DNA from: Tsukamurella sp. PLM1
GTDB taxonomy: Bacteria; Actinomycetota; Actinomycetes; Mycobacteriales; Mycobacteriaceae
Reading direction: 5' to 3'
Assembly (NCBI RefSeq): GCF_023168325.1
Contig: NZ_AP025688.1
Coordinates: 3,100,001 to 3,164,000, forward strand
DNA: 64,000 nt
The position numbers and the translations under genes were made by a program. Positions 48,212 through 58,182 of this stretch are shown here, piece after piece. Every line of letters begins with the position of its first letter. The stretch's first letter is position 1. The notes under the pieces are model-generated. The model did no database searches and was not told the origin of the DNA. It saw nothing but the letters and a program-made list of their open reading frames with translations.

Positions 48212-48388
48212 CTAGACGAAGAAGCGCCGGCCGTCGATGATCAGCACTTCGTCGCGACGCACCCACGGATAGTCGTCGATCAGTGTGTCGAGGTCGACCG
48301 TGCGCACCTGCTCGGCGACATCTGCTGGATCGGCTTGAGGCACTCCGTCTCCCATACCGTGGAGACGGTCGTCGCTGCGGTACAGCAT
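48212..48388 (-). CDS. Small hypothetical protein (58 aa)
   Basis: ATG 48388, with GGAGAAAG just upstream, to TAG 48212. It encodes MLYRSDDRLHGMGDGVPQ ... TVDLDTLIDDYPWVRRDEV, then LIIDGRRFFV. The C-terminal end looks like a beta-hairpin. Acidic, with no Cys and no membrane segment. It is just under the usual length cut-off. It lies between hsp20 and the 109-aa gene, same strand, and may be part of the heat-shock transcript. Function unknown. Confidence 0.6.
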   Translation of the reverse strand: MLYRSDDRLHGMGDGVPQADPADVAEQVRTVDLDTLIDDYPWVRRDEVLIIDGRRFFV

Positions 48389-48460
48389 GCGCTTTCTCCG
48401 TTCGTGCTGGCGGTGCGGTGGCGAGGCCGGCGAAGGCCCTGGCCCCGCCGCCGCGCCCGG

Positions 48461-48952
48461 TCAACCGGCTACATCGATGCGGGATTCGTCGTCGGACGCG
48501 CTCGACTCGACTGCGAGCTGCTCGCACTGCGGTTCGTCGGAGCTCTGCTCCACGACGATCCGCCTGGGTTTCGCGCGCTCGGCGATAGGAATCGTCACTG
48601 TGAGAACACCGTTGTCGTAGCGCGCGGCGATTCCCGCAGTGTCGATACTGTCGCCCAGGGCCAACTGCCGACGATAGACGCCGGAGAACCGCTCGCTGGT
48701 CAGCCACCGGACCCCGGAATCGGACATGGCCGTGCGCCGGCCGGTGAGAGTGAGAACGCCGTTCTCGACGTCGACGTCGATCGAGCCGGGGTCCGCGCCC
48801 GGCAGGTCGGCGGTGAGGACGTAGTGGTCGTCCACCTGGTAGAGATCCATCGGCATGAACCGCGGCGATCGCGGCGATCCGGTTTCCCGGCCGGCGGAGA
48901 GCAGGCCCCGGGCCACGACATCCAACTCGGAGAATGGATCGAACCTCAGCAC
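48461..48952 (-). CDS. Hsp20 / alpha-crystallin small heat-shock protein
   Basis: ATP-independent holdase chaperone, 163 residues. The alpha-crystallin domain runs from about residue 35: MDLYQVDDHYVLTADLPGAD, VENGVLTLTGRR, ERFSGVYRRQLALGDSID and YDNGVLTVTIPIAERAKPRRI, ending in the IPI-type motif. GTG 48952 (LRFDPFSELDVVARG) is preferred for its GGGAGGTG ribosome site. A CIRCE operator lies 74 bases upstream, implying HrcA control. The C-terminal tail is acidic (SSDEPQCEQLAVES). Confidence 0.93.
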   Translation of the reverse strand: MLRFDPFSELDVVARGLLSAGRETGSPRSPRFMPMDLYQVDDHYVLTADLPGADPGSIDVDVENGVLTLTGRRTAMSDSGVRWLTSERFSGVYRRQLALGDSIDTAGIAARYDNGVLTVTIPIAERAKPRRIVVEQSSDEPQCEQLAVESSASDDESRIDVAG

Positions 48953-49025
48953 AGCAAACACCTCCCGTGAACTCCAGGCCGCCCGCCGCTCTGACGGGCG
49001 ACTCATCAACTGTGCACCATCAGTT

Positions 49026-49052
49026 CTAGCACTCTCCGTGCCCGAGTGCTAG
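49026..49052 (-). promoter_or_regulatory. CIRCE element (HrcA operator) for hsp20
   Basis: CTAGCACTC-N9-GAGTGCTAG, matching the CIRCE consensus TTAGCACTC-N9-GAGTGCTAA at 16 of 18 arm positions with the exact 9-base spacer. It lies between the nrdE terminator and the hsp20 start. Confidence 0.88.
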
Positions 49053-49079
49053 AGGTCCGCGACCGATTCCGGAACCGAA

Positions 49080-49111
49080 AAATGCCGGCCAGGAATCCCT
49101 GGCCGGCATTT
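49080..49111 (-). terminator. Intrinsic terminator of the nrdHIE operon
   Basis: Perfect 14-bp stem (AAATGCCGGCCAGG and its complement) with a 4-base loop, followed on the minus strand by TTTTTC, 12 bases after the nrdE stop. The only classical T-tailed terminator in the window. Confidence 0.88.
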
Positions 49112-49123
49112 AGTTCGCTTCGG

Positions 49124-51304
49124 TCACAACATGCAGCTGACGCAGCCCTCCACCTCGGTCCCCTCGAGGGCCATCTGGCGCAGGCGGATGTAGTACAGCG
49201 TCTTGATGCCCTTGCGCCAGGCGTAGATCTGCGCGCGGTTCACGTCGCGGGTGGTGGCGGTGTCCTTGAAGAACAGCGTCAGTGACAGGCCCTGGTCCAC
49301 GTGCTGCGTGGCGGCCGCGTACGTGTCGATGATCTTCTCGTAGCCGATCTCGTACGCGTCCTGGTAGTACTCCAGGTTGTCGTTGTCCATGTACGGCGCC
49401 GGGTAGTACACGCGGCCGATCTTGCCCTCCTTGCGGATCTCGACCTTCGCCGCGACGGGGTGGATCGAGCTCGTGGAGTGGTTGATGTAGCTGATCGAGC
49501 CGGTGGGCGGCACTGCCTGCAGGTTCTGGTTGTACAGCCCGTACTGCTGCACATCGGACTTGAGTGCGCGCCAGTCGTCCTGGGTCGGAACGTGGATCTC
49601 CGCATCGGCGAACAGCTGGGCCACCTTGGCAGTGGCGGGCTTCCACGCCTGATCGGTGTACTTGTCGAAGAACTCGCCGCTCGCGTACTTGCTCTCCGCG
49701 AATCCGCCGAACGACTGGCCCCGTTCGCGCGCAATGCGATTCGACGCGCGGATCGCGTGGTAGACCACGGTGTAGAAGTAGATGTTGGTGAAGTCGACAC
49801 CCTCCTCCGAGCCGTAGAAGACGCGCTCGCGGGCCAGGTAGCCGTGCAGGTTCATCTGCCCGAGGCCGATGGCGTGGGAGAGGTTGTTGCCCTTCTCGAT
49901 CGACGGCACGGAGCTGATGTCCGTCTGATCGGACACGGCGGTCAGGCCGCGGATCGCGGTCTCGATCGTGGCGCCGAAGTCGGGGCTGTCCATCGTCTTC
50001 GCGATGTTCAGCGAGCCCAGGTTGCAGGAGATGTCCTTGCCCACCTCGGCGTACGACAGGTCGTCGTTGTAGGTCGACGGAGTCGACACCTGCAGGATCT
50101 CGCTGCACAGGTTGGAGTGCGTGATCTTGCCTGCGATGGGGTTGGCGCGGTTCACGGTGTCCTCGTACATGATGTACGGGTAGCCGGACTCGAACTGCAG
50201 CTCGGCGAGGGTCTGGAAGAACTCGCGGGCGTTGATCTTGGTCTTGCGGATCCGCGAGTCGTCGACCATCTCGTGGTACTTCTCGCTCACGTTCACGTCG
50301 GCGAACGGCACGCCGTACACCCGCTCGACGTCGTACGGGGAGAACAGGTACATGTCGTCGTTGTTCTTGGCGAGCTCGAACGTGATGTCCGGAATGACCA
50401 CGCCCAGCGACAGCGTCTTGATGCGGATCTTCTCGTCCGCGTTCTCACGCTTGGTGTCCAGGAAGCGGTAGATGTCGGGGTGGTGCGCGTGCAGGTACAC
50501 CGCGCCCGCTTCCTGCCGGGCGCCGAGCTGGTTGGCGTAGCTGAACGAGTCCTCGAGCAGCTTCATGATGGGGATGACGCCCGAGCTCTGGTTCTCGATC
50601 TTCTTGATCGGTGCGCCGTGCTCACGGATGTTGCTGAGCAGCAGGGCCACTCCGCCGCCGCGCTTGGACAGCTGCAGGGCGGAGTTGATCGACCGGCCGA
50701 TCGACTCCATGTTGTCCTCGATGCGCAGCAGGAAGCACGACACCGGCTCTCCGCGCTGCTTCTTGCCCGAGTTGAGGAAGGTGGGGGTGGCCGGCTGGAA
50801 GCGACCGGCGATGATCTCGTCCACGAGCGAGACGGCCAGCTTCTCGTCGCCGTCGGCGAGCGTCAACGCGACCATGCACACGCGGTCCTCAAACCGCTCG
50901 AGGTAGCGCTTACCGTCGAACGTCTTGAGCGTGTACGAGGTGTAGTACTTGAACGCGCCGAGGAAGGTGGGGAACCGGAACTTCTTCGCGTAGGCACCGT
51001 CGAACAGGCTCTTGACGAACTCGCGGCTGTACTTGTCCAGCACCTCGGGCTCGTAGTAGTTCTCTTCGACCAAGTAGTCGAGCTTCTCGTCCAGATTGTG
51101 GAAGAAGACCGTGTTCTGGTTGACGTGCTGCAGGAAGTACTGCCGCGCGGCCTCGCGGTCCTTGTCGAACTGGATGCGTCCGTCCCGGTCGTACAGGTTC
51201 AGCATCGCGTTCAGGGCGTGGAAATCCAGCTCGCTGTGGCCGGGCCCCGTGTGGACGCCCGACTGGCTGGCCGAGGGGACGAGGTCTTCCTGTGTAGCGG
51301 TCAC
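49124..51304 (-). CDS. nrdE: Ribonucleotide reductase class Ib, alpha subunit
   Basis: Catalytic large subunit that reduces ribonucleoside diphosphates. 726 residues, complete. Active-site elements include [28 protein letters not shown] (second redox Cys) and the C-terminal GCVSCML with the shuttle CxxC used with NrdH. The start is GTG 51304, overlapping the nrdI stop (GTGA); homologous sequence begins just after ([10 protein letters not shown]). It forms an operon nrdH-nrdI-nrdE on the minus strand. Confidence 0.98.
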   Translation of the reverse strand: MTATQEDLVPSASQSGVHTGPGHSELDFHALNAMLNLYDRDGRIQFDKDREAARQYFLQHVNQNTVFFHNLDEKLDYLVEENYYEPEVLDKYSREFVKSLFDGAYAKKFRFPTFLGAFKYYTSYTLKTFDGKRYLERFEDRVCMVALTLADGDEKLAVSLVDEIIAGRFQPATPTFLNSGKKQRGEPVSCFLLRIEDNMESIGRSINSALQLSKRGGGVALLLSNIREHGAPIKKIENQSSGVIPIMKLLEDSFSYANQLGARQEAGAVYLHAHHPDIYRFLDTKRENADEKIRIKTLSLGVVIPDITFELAKNNDDMYLFSPYDVERVYGVPFADVNVSEKYHEMVDDSRIRKTKINAREFFQTLAELQFESGYPYIMYEDTVNRANPIAGKITHSNLCSEILQVSTPSTYNDDLSYAEVGKDISCNLGSLNIAKTMDSPDFGATIETAIRGLTAVSDQTDISSVPSIEKGNNLSHAIGLGQMNLHGYLARERVFYGSEEGVDFTNIYFYTVVYHAIRASNRIARERGQSFGGFAESKYASGEFFDKYTDQAWKPATAKVAQLFADAEIHVPTQDDWRALKSDVQQYGLYNQNLQAVPPTGSISYINHSTSSIHPVAAKVEIRKEGKIGRVYYPAPYMDNDNLEYYQDAYEIGYEKIIDTYAAATQHVDQGLSLTLFFKDTATTRDVNRAQIYAWRKGIKTLYYIRLRQMALEGTEVEGCVSCML

Positions 51305-51741
51305 GCGCTTTCCTTGCTGTCGTTGCGGGAGAAGAAGTCGACGAGCCCGGACCGGACGCGCTGCACGTCCTCGGTGGTGCCCATCAGCTCGAAGCGGTAC
51401 AGGTACGGGACCCGGCATTTGCGGGATATGACGTCTCCCGCGTAGCAGAACTCTTCGCCGAAGTTGGTGTTCCCCGCCGCGATGACTGCGCGGATCAGGG
51501 AGCGGTTGTGCTGGTCGTTGAGGAAGCGGATCACCTGCTTGGGGACGTATCCCCCGCCGGAGACCGCGGTGGCCTGCTTGCCCCCGCCGTACGTGGGGGT
51601 GATCAGGACGAACGGCTCATCGACGGTGAGCGTTTCCTCCGCTCGCGTCACCGGGATGCGCACCGCGCGCAGGCCCAGCTTCTTCACGAATCGGTGCGTG
51701 TTCTCCGACACCGATGAGAAGTAGACGACGAGCGGGGCCAT
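51301..51741 (-). CDS. nrdI: NrdI flavodoxin-like protein
   Basis: FMN protein that supplies the oxidant for assembling the NrdF metal-radical cofactor. 146 residues from ATG 51741: [21 protein letters not shown] (the flavodoxin phosphate loop, in parts), [19 protein letters not shown] and [19 protein letters not shown], all family signatures. It is 5 bases after nrdH and overlaps nrdE by 4 bases, as in other class Ib operons. Confidence 0.97.
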   Translation of the reverse strand: MAPLVVYFSSVSENTHRFVKKLGLRAVRIPVTRAEETLTVDEPFVLITPTYGGGKQATAVSGGGYVPKQVIRFLNDQHNRSLIRAVIAAGNTNFGEEFCYAGDVISRKCRVPYLYRFELMGTTEDVQRVRSGLVDFFSRNDSKESA

Positions 51742-51746
51742 CGCTA

Positions 51747-51995
51747 CTACGCCGTGGCGGCCACGCCGACGAGCGCCTTGACCCGGTCCGGCCGGAAGCC
51801 GGACCAGTGCACGTCGCCCGCGACGACGACGGGGGCCTGCAGGTAGCCCAGGGCCATCACGTAGTCCCGCGCATCCGAGTCCTCCGTGATGTCCACCACG
51901 CGGTACTCGAGACCGGCCTTGTCCAGAGCCTTGTAGGTGGCGTTGCACTGCACGCACGCGGGCTTCGTGTAGACGGTGATCTCGACCTGGCTCAT
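51747..51995 (-). CDS. nrdH: NrdH redoxin
   Basis: Glutaredoxin-like thiol donor for NrdE, reduced by thioredoxin reductase. 82 residues beginning [20 protein letters not shown] with the CVQC active site; [19 protein letters not shown] is the conserved substrate-side segment. ATG 51995 has GGGGAG upstream; longer upstream frames are not supported. It is the first gene of the operon, behind a leader of roughly 180 bases that carries tandem NrdR boxes. Confidence 0.97.
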   Translation of the reverse strand: MSQVEITVYTKPACVQCNATYKALDKAGLEYRVVDITEDSDARDYVMALGYLQAPVVVAGDVHWSGFRPDRVKALVGVAATA

Positions 51996-52358
51996 GGACG
52001 GCTCCCCTTCGTTCGACTCGAGTCCGTTGGCGACCCCGGACTCCCAGTATGGACCTGGCGACTGACAAGTTCTTCGCCACGTTTGCCTGCGTGAACTCGG
52101 TCGGCGTTCAGACCCTCCAGCGGCGCCTCGATGCCTCCCGGACGCCTTCCGGGCCGTCCGCTCGCGCAGTGGAGTGAACACTACACCTAGTGGTACCCGC
52201 CTGGAAGCGACACAACCACTTGCGAACAACATTCGTGGAATTACCAGGTCGAAAGACGGCCGGAAGGGCGTTTTCATCGTGAATCCCCAGGACACGCCGA
52301 GGATCCACGACACGCCCAGCCGACACGCCGGGCACCGCCGAAACCGCGCCGGAACCGG
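51996..52358. other. nrdH upstream region and gap to the FMN reductase
   Basis: 363 bases without a convincing gene. It holds the NrdR boxes (52178-52225). It also has three GGCGTGTC-type short repeats read on the minus strand (52290-52335), just after the FMN reductase stop. Open frames here have poor codon use. Confidence 0.6.
52178..52225 (-). promoter_or_regulatory. Tandem NrdR boxes upstream of nrdHIE
   Basis: Core 1 CACTA-CACC-TAGTG (52179-52192, perfect) and core 2 CACAA-CCAC-TTGCG (52211-52224, one mismatch), 32 bp apart, the three-turn spacing of NrdR sites. Confidence 0.75.
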
Positions 52359-52892
52359 TCAGCGGACCGGTGCCACGAGCCGCTCCAGCAGATCCCCGGC
52401 GCGCTGCGCGACGGCGGCGTGCTCGCGCACGGACTGGCCGTCGAGGCCCGCGATCGGGAACTCCTCGACGAGCCCCTCGGGAACCTCGCCACCGGCGATG
52501 GTGACCGCGCGCTCGGCGTCCGCCAGCGTGGTGTCCAGACGGTGCCCGACGCCGGCCAGCGCGACCCGCTTGCCGGACAGCGCGCTCGCGCCGTAGGGGC
52601 GTGAGCCCCAGTCGATGACGTTCTTGAGCACGGCGCTGAGGGTGCCGTTGTTCGGCGGGGCGAGCAGCAACACGGCATCGGCGCCGGCGATCTTCTCGCG
52701 AAGCGCGGCAGCGGTGACCGGTGCCTCGTCACCGTCGATGTCCTCGTTGTAGAAGGGCACCTCTCCGATCCCCTCGGCGATCTCGACCCGGACGCCCGCC
52801 GGCGCGTTCGCGACGGCGACCTCGGCGAGCTCGTGGTTGAGCGAGCTGGTGCGCAGCGACCCGACCACGGCCAGCACAGTGATGTCAGACAT
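52359..52892 (-). CDS. NADPH-dependent FMN reductase, Rv3054c-like
   Basis: Flavodoxin-fold NAD(P)H:FMN/quinone reductase, 177 residues. The FMN phosphate loop is GSLRTSSLNHELAE (residues about 11-24), then VPFYNEDIDGD and LAPPNNGTLSAVLKNVIDWGSRPYG (in parts), the conserved region that binds the isoalloxazine. ATG 52892 is divergent from a TetR gene. It is the ortholog, by position, of M. tuberculosis Rv3054c. The physiological acceptor (quinone, chromate, azo compound) is not deducible. Confidence 0.93.
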   Translation of the reverse strand: MSDITVLAVVGSLRTSSLNHELAEVAVANAPAGVRVEIAEGIGEVPFYNEDIDGDEAPVTAAALREKIAGADAVLLLAPPNNGTLSAVLKNVIDWGSRPYGASALSGKRVALAGVGHRLDTTLADAERAVTIAGGEVPEGLVEEFPIAGLDGQSVREHAAVAQRAGDLLERLVAPVR

Positions 52893-52953
52893 ATCCGAAT
52901 CCGTTTCCTCTGTCGTTCATGGCGGCCCTGCCGAACCGCACTGGACAAGATAA

Positions 52954-53015
52954 CGGACTTCGGTCCGAATTTCTTCCCAGGACTCATCGTGAGTCCGAAT
53001 CCGGCCGGGTAGGCT
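52954..53015. promoter_or_regulatory. Operator and tetR promoter in the FMN reductase/tetR region
   Basis: CGGAC-TTCG-GTCCG (52954-52967) is a candidate TetR operator that overlaps a minus-strand TTATCT. TAGGCT (53010-53015) is 7 bases before ATG 53023. TCCGAAT recurs three times in this region. Confidence 0.5.
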
Positions 53016-53022
53016 CGATCCG

Positions 53023-53618
53023 ATGACCGGCCACACCCTCCCCCTCGCGCAGCCCGCCGCCGAACCGCGGCGCGATGCCGCGCGCAATCGTGAGCTCCTC
53101 ATCGCCGCCGCGCAGAAGCTGTTCGCCGAGCGCGGCGTGGACGCGGTGAGCATGGACGCGGTGGCCCAGGAGGCCGGCGTGGGAAAGGGCACCGTCTTCC
53201 GCAGGTTCGGCTCGCGCGCGGCCTCCTGCAGTCCCTCCTCGACGCGGACGAGGTGGAACTGCAGCAGCGGTTCATGTTCGGGCCGCCACCGCTCGGCCCC
53301 GGAGGGGATCCGGTGCACCGCCTCACCGAGTACGGCAAGGCCCGCATGCACCTCATCTCCCGCCACGGCGACCTGCTGCTCGGCGCCGAGCAGGCGGCAC
53401 GCGACCCCTACGGCTCGCCCCCGTGGCGCGTCTCCACCACGACGGTGCGGGCCATGCTCGTCGAGGCCGGGTACGCCGAGAACGCCGGCGTGTGGGCGGC
53501 CACCCCAATGGCCACGCTCAGCCCCGGATGGGTGCTGCACCAGCTGGACTCCGGCGTCTCCGAAGAGACGCTCGAGGCCGTCTGGGTCGAGCACGTGGAG
53601 CTACTGACCGCGCGCTGA
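53023..53618 (+). CDS. TetR-family regulator, Rv3055-like (frameshifted)
   Basis: TetR regulator divergent from the FMN reductase gene. The helix-turn-helix is VSMDAVAQEAGVGKGTVFRRFGSR (residues about 43-66, in parts). One G is missing at 53216-53224: the correct continuation is AGLLQSLLDADEVELQQRF and on to VEHVELLTAR at 53618. Total about 199 residues. The stop overlaps the convergent SDR gene by 18 bases. The position and order equal Rv3054c-Rv3055-Rv3057c, but the DinB-type polymerase (Rv3056) of M. tuberculosis is absent here. Confidence 0.88.
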
Positions 53619-54492
53619 GATCTTCGCGAGGTAGGCGAACCGGTCGTTCGCGATGCGCATCGCGATCTCGTAGGGCAGCGCGAACTTCCGCTTCCAGAAG
53701 TAGCCGAACCGCGTGTCGAACGACGTGTACACGATGAACCGGTTATGCAGGACCCCGTCGATGATCGCACGCGCCGCCTTCTCGGCGGTGACCTTCGGAA
53801 ACGCGTCGATCCCCTTGTTCACCTTGGGGTTCGACCGGTCCACGCCGTTGATCTGCACGGTCTTGACCAGGCCCGTCTCGACGGCGCCCGGAACCACGAC
53901 CGAGACGCCGATGCCGTGCCGGCGCAGGTCGTAGCGGAGCACCTCTGACACGCCGACGAGGCCGAACTTCGCGGCGGAGTACGCGGCGTGCCAGGGCAGT
54001 GCGATGAGCCCGGCGGTGGACGAGACGTTCACCAGCTGGCCACCGCGTCCGGCGGCGATCATCGGCGGGACGAAGGTCTCGATCACGTGGATCGGCCCCA
54101 TGAGGTTCACGTCCACGGTGGTGCGCCACTGCTCGTGCGTGAGGTTCTCGACGGTGCCCCACACCGCGATCCCGGCGACGTTCATCACCACGTCCAGCGA
54201 TCCGGTCAGCGCGTGGACCTCTTCGCCGAACGCCACCACCTCGTCGTAGTCGGACACGTCGAAGGCCCTGGCCGCGATGACGTTCGCGCCCAGGGCCTCG
54301 ATGTGACGGACGGTGGCGTCGAGCTGTTCGGCGTTGATGTCGGTCAACACCAGCTCGGCGCCGTGCGCCGCGAAGATTCGCGGTAGCGCGGCCGATCCCG
54401 CTGGCCGCGCCGGTGACGAGGACCTTCTTCCCCTTCAGGTCCTCGACCGGCGTGGCCATGTGGACGAGCCGGACGATATTGCGGAGTGCCAT
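53601..54492 (-). CDS. Short-chain dehydrogenase/reductase, Rv3057c-like (frameshifted)
   Basis: Classical SDR oxidoreductase. NAD(P) motif VLVTGAASGIGRATA (residues about 25-39), NNAG-equivalent MNVAGIAVWG, catalytic NVSSTAGLIALPWHAAYSAAKFG (Ser, Tyr and Lys, in parts), and a basic C-terminus. Two bases are lost near 54383 (GCGCG to GCG): after RATA the correct frame reads RIFAAHGAELVLTDINAEQ. ATG 54492 is used; an internal ATG at 54459 (MATPVEDLKGKK) is equally possible. The substrate is unknown. Confidence 0.9.
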
Positions 54493-54577
54493 ATCAACCA
54501 GCTTGCCAGATCGGTCCGCGCTACCGCTTCCCGCCGGGGCGTGACGTCCCCGGCGGAAGTCGGTGCGGTGCGGGTGG

Positions 54578-56011
54578 CTACTTCGGCAGGATCGCGCCGG
54601 CGCTCAGGATCGCCTTGAGGATCTCCTGGGCTGCGGCCGGCCCCTGCGCGCTCTGCAGCGAGTTGAACGCCTGCGGGCTCGAGAGCAGCGTCGTCACCAG
54701 CTGCTGCCCCTGCGAGCTGCTCAGGAACTCGGTGGCCTTCGGCCCCATCTCGAACAGCGTGTTCACGCCGAGCGACTGGGTCTGCCCGTTCGCGCCGGGG
54801 ATCGTGATCTGCGGTAGCTGCGGCAGCGAGACCTGGCCCACGCCCGGGATGTTCACCGAGGTGCCCTGCTGTGCGGTGGCCGCGGGGGCCGTCGCCTGTG
54901 GAGCGGTGGTGCTGCCGGGGGTGGCACCGCCCTGCAGCATCGGGACGCCCGCCACGATGGGCGAGGCCCCGGTACCCGTCGACGGGGTCGCGGGTGCCGT
55001 CGCGGCGGGCGCGGCGGCGCCCGGGACGGCCGGGACGATCGGGGTCTGAGCGGGAGCGGTCGGCGCCGTCGCCGCGGGGCCGTCGCGGCCGGAGCCGCGG
55101 GGGCTGCCGGGGTCGCGGGTGCCGCCGGGGTGGCCGGGACCACCGGGTCGACCTGCGGGGCCACGGGCTGCGCGGCGACGGGCTCGGCCACGGCCGCGGC
55201 CGGTGTCACCTTGCCGGTCAGCTGCTGGATCACACCGTTGGCGAGCGCGGACGCGTACCGCGTCTGCCCGGCGCGCGAGGTGAGAGCCGCCGCATCGTCG
55301 GCGTTCGCGAAGTTGCCGAGGTTGGCGTACACGAGCGGGATGTTGACCAGCGACGCGAAAGCGTTGGTGGTCTTGGCGATCCCGTCCTGGCCGCCCAGGT
55401 ACTGGGCCGGGACGAAGCCGCCCGCCCGGGTCGCGTCCCGCACCACGGTCGCAGCCGGGGCGCTGACGGCCTGCTGCGCCGTCACCTTGGGATCGGTGGC
55501 ACCGGCAGCGGGGTCTCGAGCAGGAACCCGCGCTGCGCGGCCTCCTGGACGGCGGTGTTGATGCTCAGGGCGAGGTCGGCGCCGGACTTGTTGGCGGCGG
55601 CGGCGCGGTCGGTGACGCATCCGCCGAAGCCGGCGTCGTTCGCGCGGGACATGATGACCTTGGCGCCCTGGCTCTGGAGCGCGGCCTCGACCATCTTGGC
55701 CACGGCGAAGTTGACGCTGTGGTCGGCGGTGCCGTTGGAGGCGACGGCCACGGGGTTCGCACACGCGACTTCACCGCCGCGGCCGTCGGCGACCTTGCGG
55801 GCCTGCTCCGCGGCGGAGGCGATGGATGATCCGGCGTCGAGGAACACGGTCTTGCCGTCGAGGGGCTTGGTGGGGGCGGCGGGGGCGGGGTCCGCTGCGG
55901 CCGGGCCGGGCGCTGCGAACAGCGCGACGGTCGCGGTCGCGAGCGAGCCTGCGAAGAGGGCAAGGCGGGGGTGCCCGGGGCGGAGCCCCCGAGGGGACGG
56001 GTCTTGATCAT
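54578..56011 (-). CDS. Secreted amidase_3-like protein lacking zinc ligands (three frameshifts)
   Basis: Exported protein with the fold of N-acetylmuramoyl-L-alanine amidase. The corrected N-terminus (from ATG 56011) reads MIKTRPLGGSAPG then a signal segment RLALFAGSLATATVALFAA. The amidase-like domain starts KTVFLDAGSSIAS, where active enzymes have DxGHGG, and SINTAV stands where SxHxN is usual. The Glu motif near PLVYANLGNFANADDA is also absent, so hydrolysis is unlikely. A long Ala/Pro linker leads to a C-terminal helical part (LFEMGPKATEFLSSSQGQQ ... ILKAILSAGAILPK). Bases are missing near 55966, 55498 and 55078. Confidence 0.75.
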
Positions 56012-56170
56012 GGGCAGCTGGGCACCGGGGAAGTGGTGCCGCTCTCCTTCCAACGTCTCTTGTGCAACTTTCGTCACATCAGTCACACGAGAAACAGTCA
56101 ACCATCAATTGAGACTTGAGAGAAATCCCGAACCCGATCGTTACCGATTCGTTATCTTCGGAGCCGGTGC

Positions 56171-57241
56171 TCAGTTCTCGAGGATCGTCGAATCCGACTG
56201 CGCCGCTTCGGAGAAGCGCAGCAGCGACAGGATCGACTGCGGATCCGGTGCGGCCTCGGGGTCCGCGATCGCGGCGTCGACGCGGCGCCGGACCTCGGCC
56301 TCGTCGATCCCCACGCCGAGGAAGACGAGCACGGTGGCGGCACCGCCCCGTCGCGCCCGCTCCGGCGCGGTGCGCACGTACCGGCCCACCGTGTGCACCG
56401 TCAGGCGCGTTCCGTCGGCCGCGGTCACGAAGCCCTTGACGCGGAACACGCCGCGGGGCGGATCCGTCAGGAGCGCGGCCGCGGCCCGCGCGTCGAGCGG
56501 CCCCGTCGAGACGTCCACGGCCGCGTAGCCGTCGTGCAGGTGCGGGTGCGCGTGATGCTGGTCGTGGTCGTGCTCGCGCAGCGCCTCGTCCAGCGTGAGC
56601 TGCCGGGCCGTGCCGGCGCGGTCCGCGGCCCGCCGGGCGAGCACGTCGGCGTCGATGAGCAGTTCCAGGGGCACGACCGCCTCGACGGTCGCGATCACGG
56701 GCGCCGACGGTGCCTGCTCCCGCACCAGCGCCCGGGCCCCGTCGGGATCCTCGCTGAGGTCGATCTTGTTGAGCACCACCAGGTCCGCGAGGGCGAGGTG
56801 GTGGCGCAACGAGGGATGTCGCTCCATCGTTGCGGCGAGATGCGCCGCATCGGCGACGTACACCAGGCCGCCGTAGTCGAAGCCCGGGTCGGGCGCGAGC
56901 ACCACGCGCCGCACCATCGCCGCCGGCTCGGCGAGGCCCGACGCCTCGACGACGATCAGGTCGAGGTCGCGGGCCGCGAGCGCGCCGAGGACGTCCTCGA
57001 GTTCGTCGTCGTCGACGGTGCAGCACACGCACCCGTTGCTGAGCGACACCGTCTGCACCGGCCCTTGCCCGCCGGCCCCGGCCACCAGCAGCGCGTCGAT
57101 GTTCACCGCGCCGAAGTCGTTGACCACCACGCCGATCCGCGCTCCATCCGCGCCGGACAGCAGGTGGTTGAGCAGCGTCGACTTCCCCGCCCCCAGATAC
57201 CCGGCGACGACGACCACCGGCACCGGGCCCCGGCGGCTCAC
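56171..57241 (-). CDS. COG0523 (CobW-family) metal-chaperone GTPase
   Basis: G3E-family GTPase that inserts or traffics metal ions, often zinc. 356 residues: Walker [16 protein letters not shown] (residues about 14-28), the metal-binding GCxCC motif in [13 protein letters not shown], Walker B-like [12 protein letters not shown] and NKID. A His-rich stretch ([15 protein letters not shown]) lies between the GTPase and C-terminal domains and probably binds metal. GTG 57241 overlaps the TGA of the upstream trhO gene. I see no Zur box before it. Confidence 0.92.
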   Translation of the reverse strand: MSRRGPVPVVVVAGYLGAGKSTLLNHLLSGADGARIGVVVNDFGAVNIDALLVAGAGGQGPVQTVSLSNGCVCCTVDDDELEDVLGALAARDLDLIVVEASGLAEPAAMVRRVVLAPDPGFDYGGLVYVADAAHLAATMERHPSLRHHLALADLVVLNKIDLSEDPDGARALVREQAPSAPVIATVEAVVPLELLIDADVLARRAADRAGTARQLTLDEALREHDHDQHHAHPHLHDGYAAVDVSTGPLDARAAAALLTDPPRGVFRVKGFVTAADGTRLTVHTVGRYVRTAPERARRGGAATVLVFLGVGIDEAEVRRRVDAAIADPEAAPDPQSILSLLRFSEAAQSDSTILEN

Positions 57242-58070
57242 GGCGCGCACGCCTCACACAGCACCGCGAGGTCGCGGTCGTGCGGCGGCGCGAGGTTCGC
57301 GACGCGCGAGGTCGGTGCACCGCACTCGCGGCACCGCCCGATCCGCGCGGCGGAGCCCGAGAAGTCCACGCTCATCCGGCGGTCGAAGACGTACATCGAG
57401 CCCTCCCAGAGCCCGCGGTCGCCGAACCGCTCGCCGTACCGGGCGATCCCGCCGTCCAGCTGGTAGACCTCGCCGAAGCCACGCCGGCGCATCAGCGCGC
57501 TGAGCACCTCGCAGCGCACGCCGCCCGTGCAGTAGGTGATCACGGGCCGGTCCTTGAGGTGGTCGTACTCCCCGAATCCAGCAACGTCACGAAATCACGG
57601 GTCGTCTTCGCCGGAGTCACCACCGCGCCGGCGAACCGGCCGATCTCCGCTTCGATCGCGTTCCGCCCGTCGAAGAACACCGCGTCCGGCTTCTCGGCCA
57701 CGAGCGCGTGCACCTCGTCGGGGGTCAGGTGCACCTCCCCGCGCACGCCGCCACCGTCGACCTCGATCTCGTCGGGGACGCCGAACGTGACGATCTCGTC
57801 GCGCACCTTCACCGACAGCTTCGGGAAGTCCTCCGCGGCGCCGTCGGACCACTTGACGTCGACGCGGGCGAACGCCGGGTACTCCCTGGTGGCGCGCAGG
57901 TACCGCTTGACCGCGCGGATCTCGCCACCGACGGTGACATTGATCCCGTGCCGGGACACCAGGATCCGGCCGCGGAGGCCGTTCGCCTCACACAGCGCCC
58001 GCTGCCACAACCGGATCGCGTCCGGATCGGCGAGCGGGGCGAACACGTAGAACAGCACGATCTTGCCCAT
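57238..58070 (-). CDS. trhO: tRNA uridine(34) hydroxylase TrhO (YceA; frameshifted)
   Basis: Rhodanese-like enzyme that hydroxylates uridine 34 of tRNA. The N-terminal domain is [19 protein letters not shown] to [10 protein letters not shown]. The rhodanese domain has the catalytic loop YCTGGVRCE and [19 protein letters not shown]. The C-terminus has CRECGAP and LCEACAP, a Cys pair typical of the family. One G is missing at 57570-57574 (GGGGG read as GGGG), splitting the gene into two frames. ATG 58070 begins the conserved sequence; TAGACT lies 10 bases upstream. It is coupled to the GTPase gene through GTGA. Confidence 0.9.
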
Positions 58071-58182
58071 GACGGCCGCCAGTCTATCCGCCGCCGCATT
58101 GCGCCCGCGCTGAGCGCAACCCTGGTGCGCGGGGCCCGCGAGGAGTGTTCTGGAGGCACGACGCCCGACGAGGAAGGCCCCC

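Noticed and set aside
48162-48707. Minus-strand ORF overlapping hsp20 and the 58-aa gene
   Set aside because: It is an out-of-frame shadow of hsp20. The in-frame products of hsp20 and the 58-aa gene are better supported.
52108-52335. 75-codon ORF upstream of nrdH
   Set aside because: It crosses the NrdR boxes, has poor codon bias and no ribosome site; regulatory DNA is the better explanation.
53601-54492. DinB-type polymerase gene expected by synteny between the TetR and SDR genes
   Set aside because: The TetR and SDR genes overlap at their 3' ends, leaving no space; the gene is absent here.
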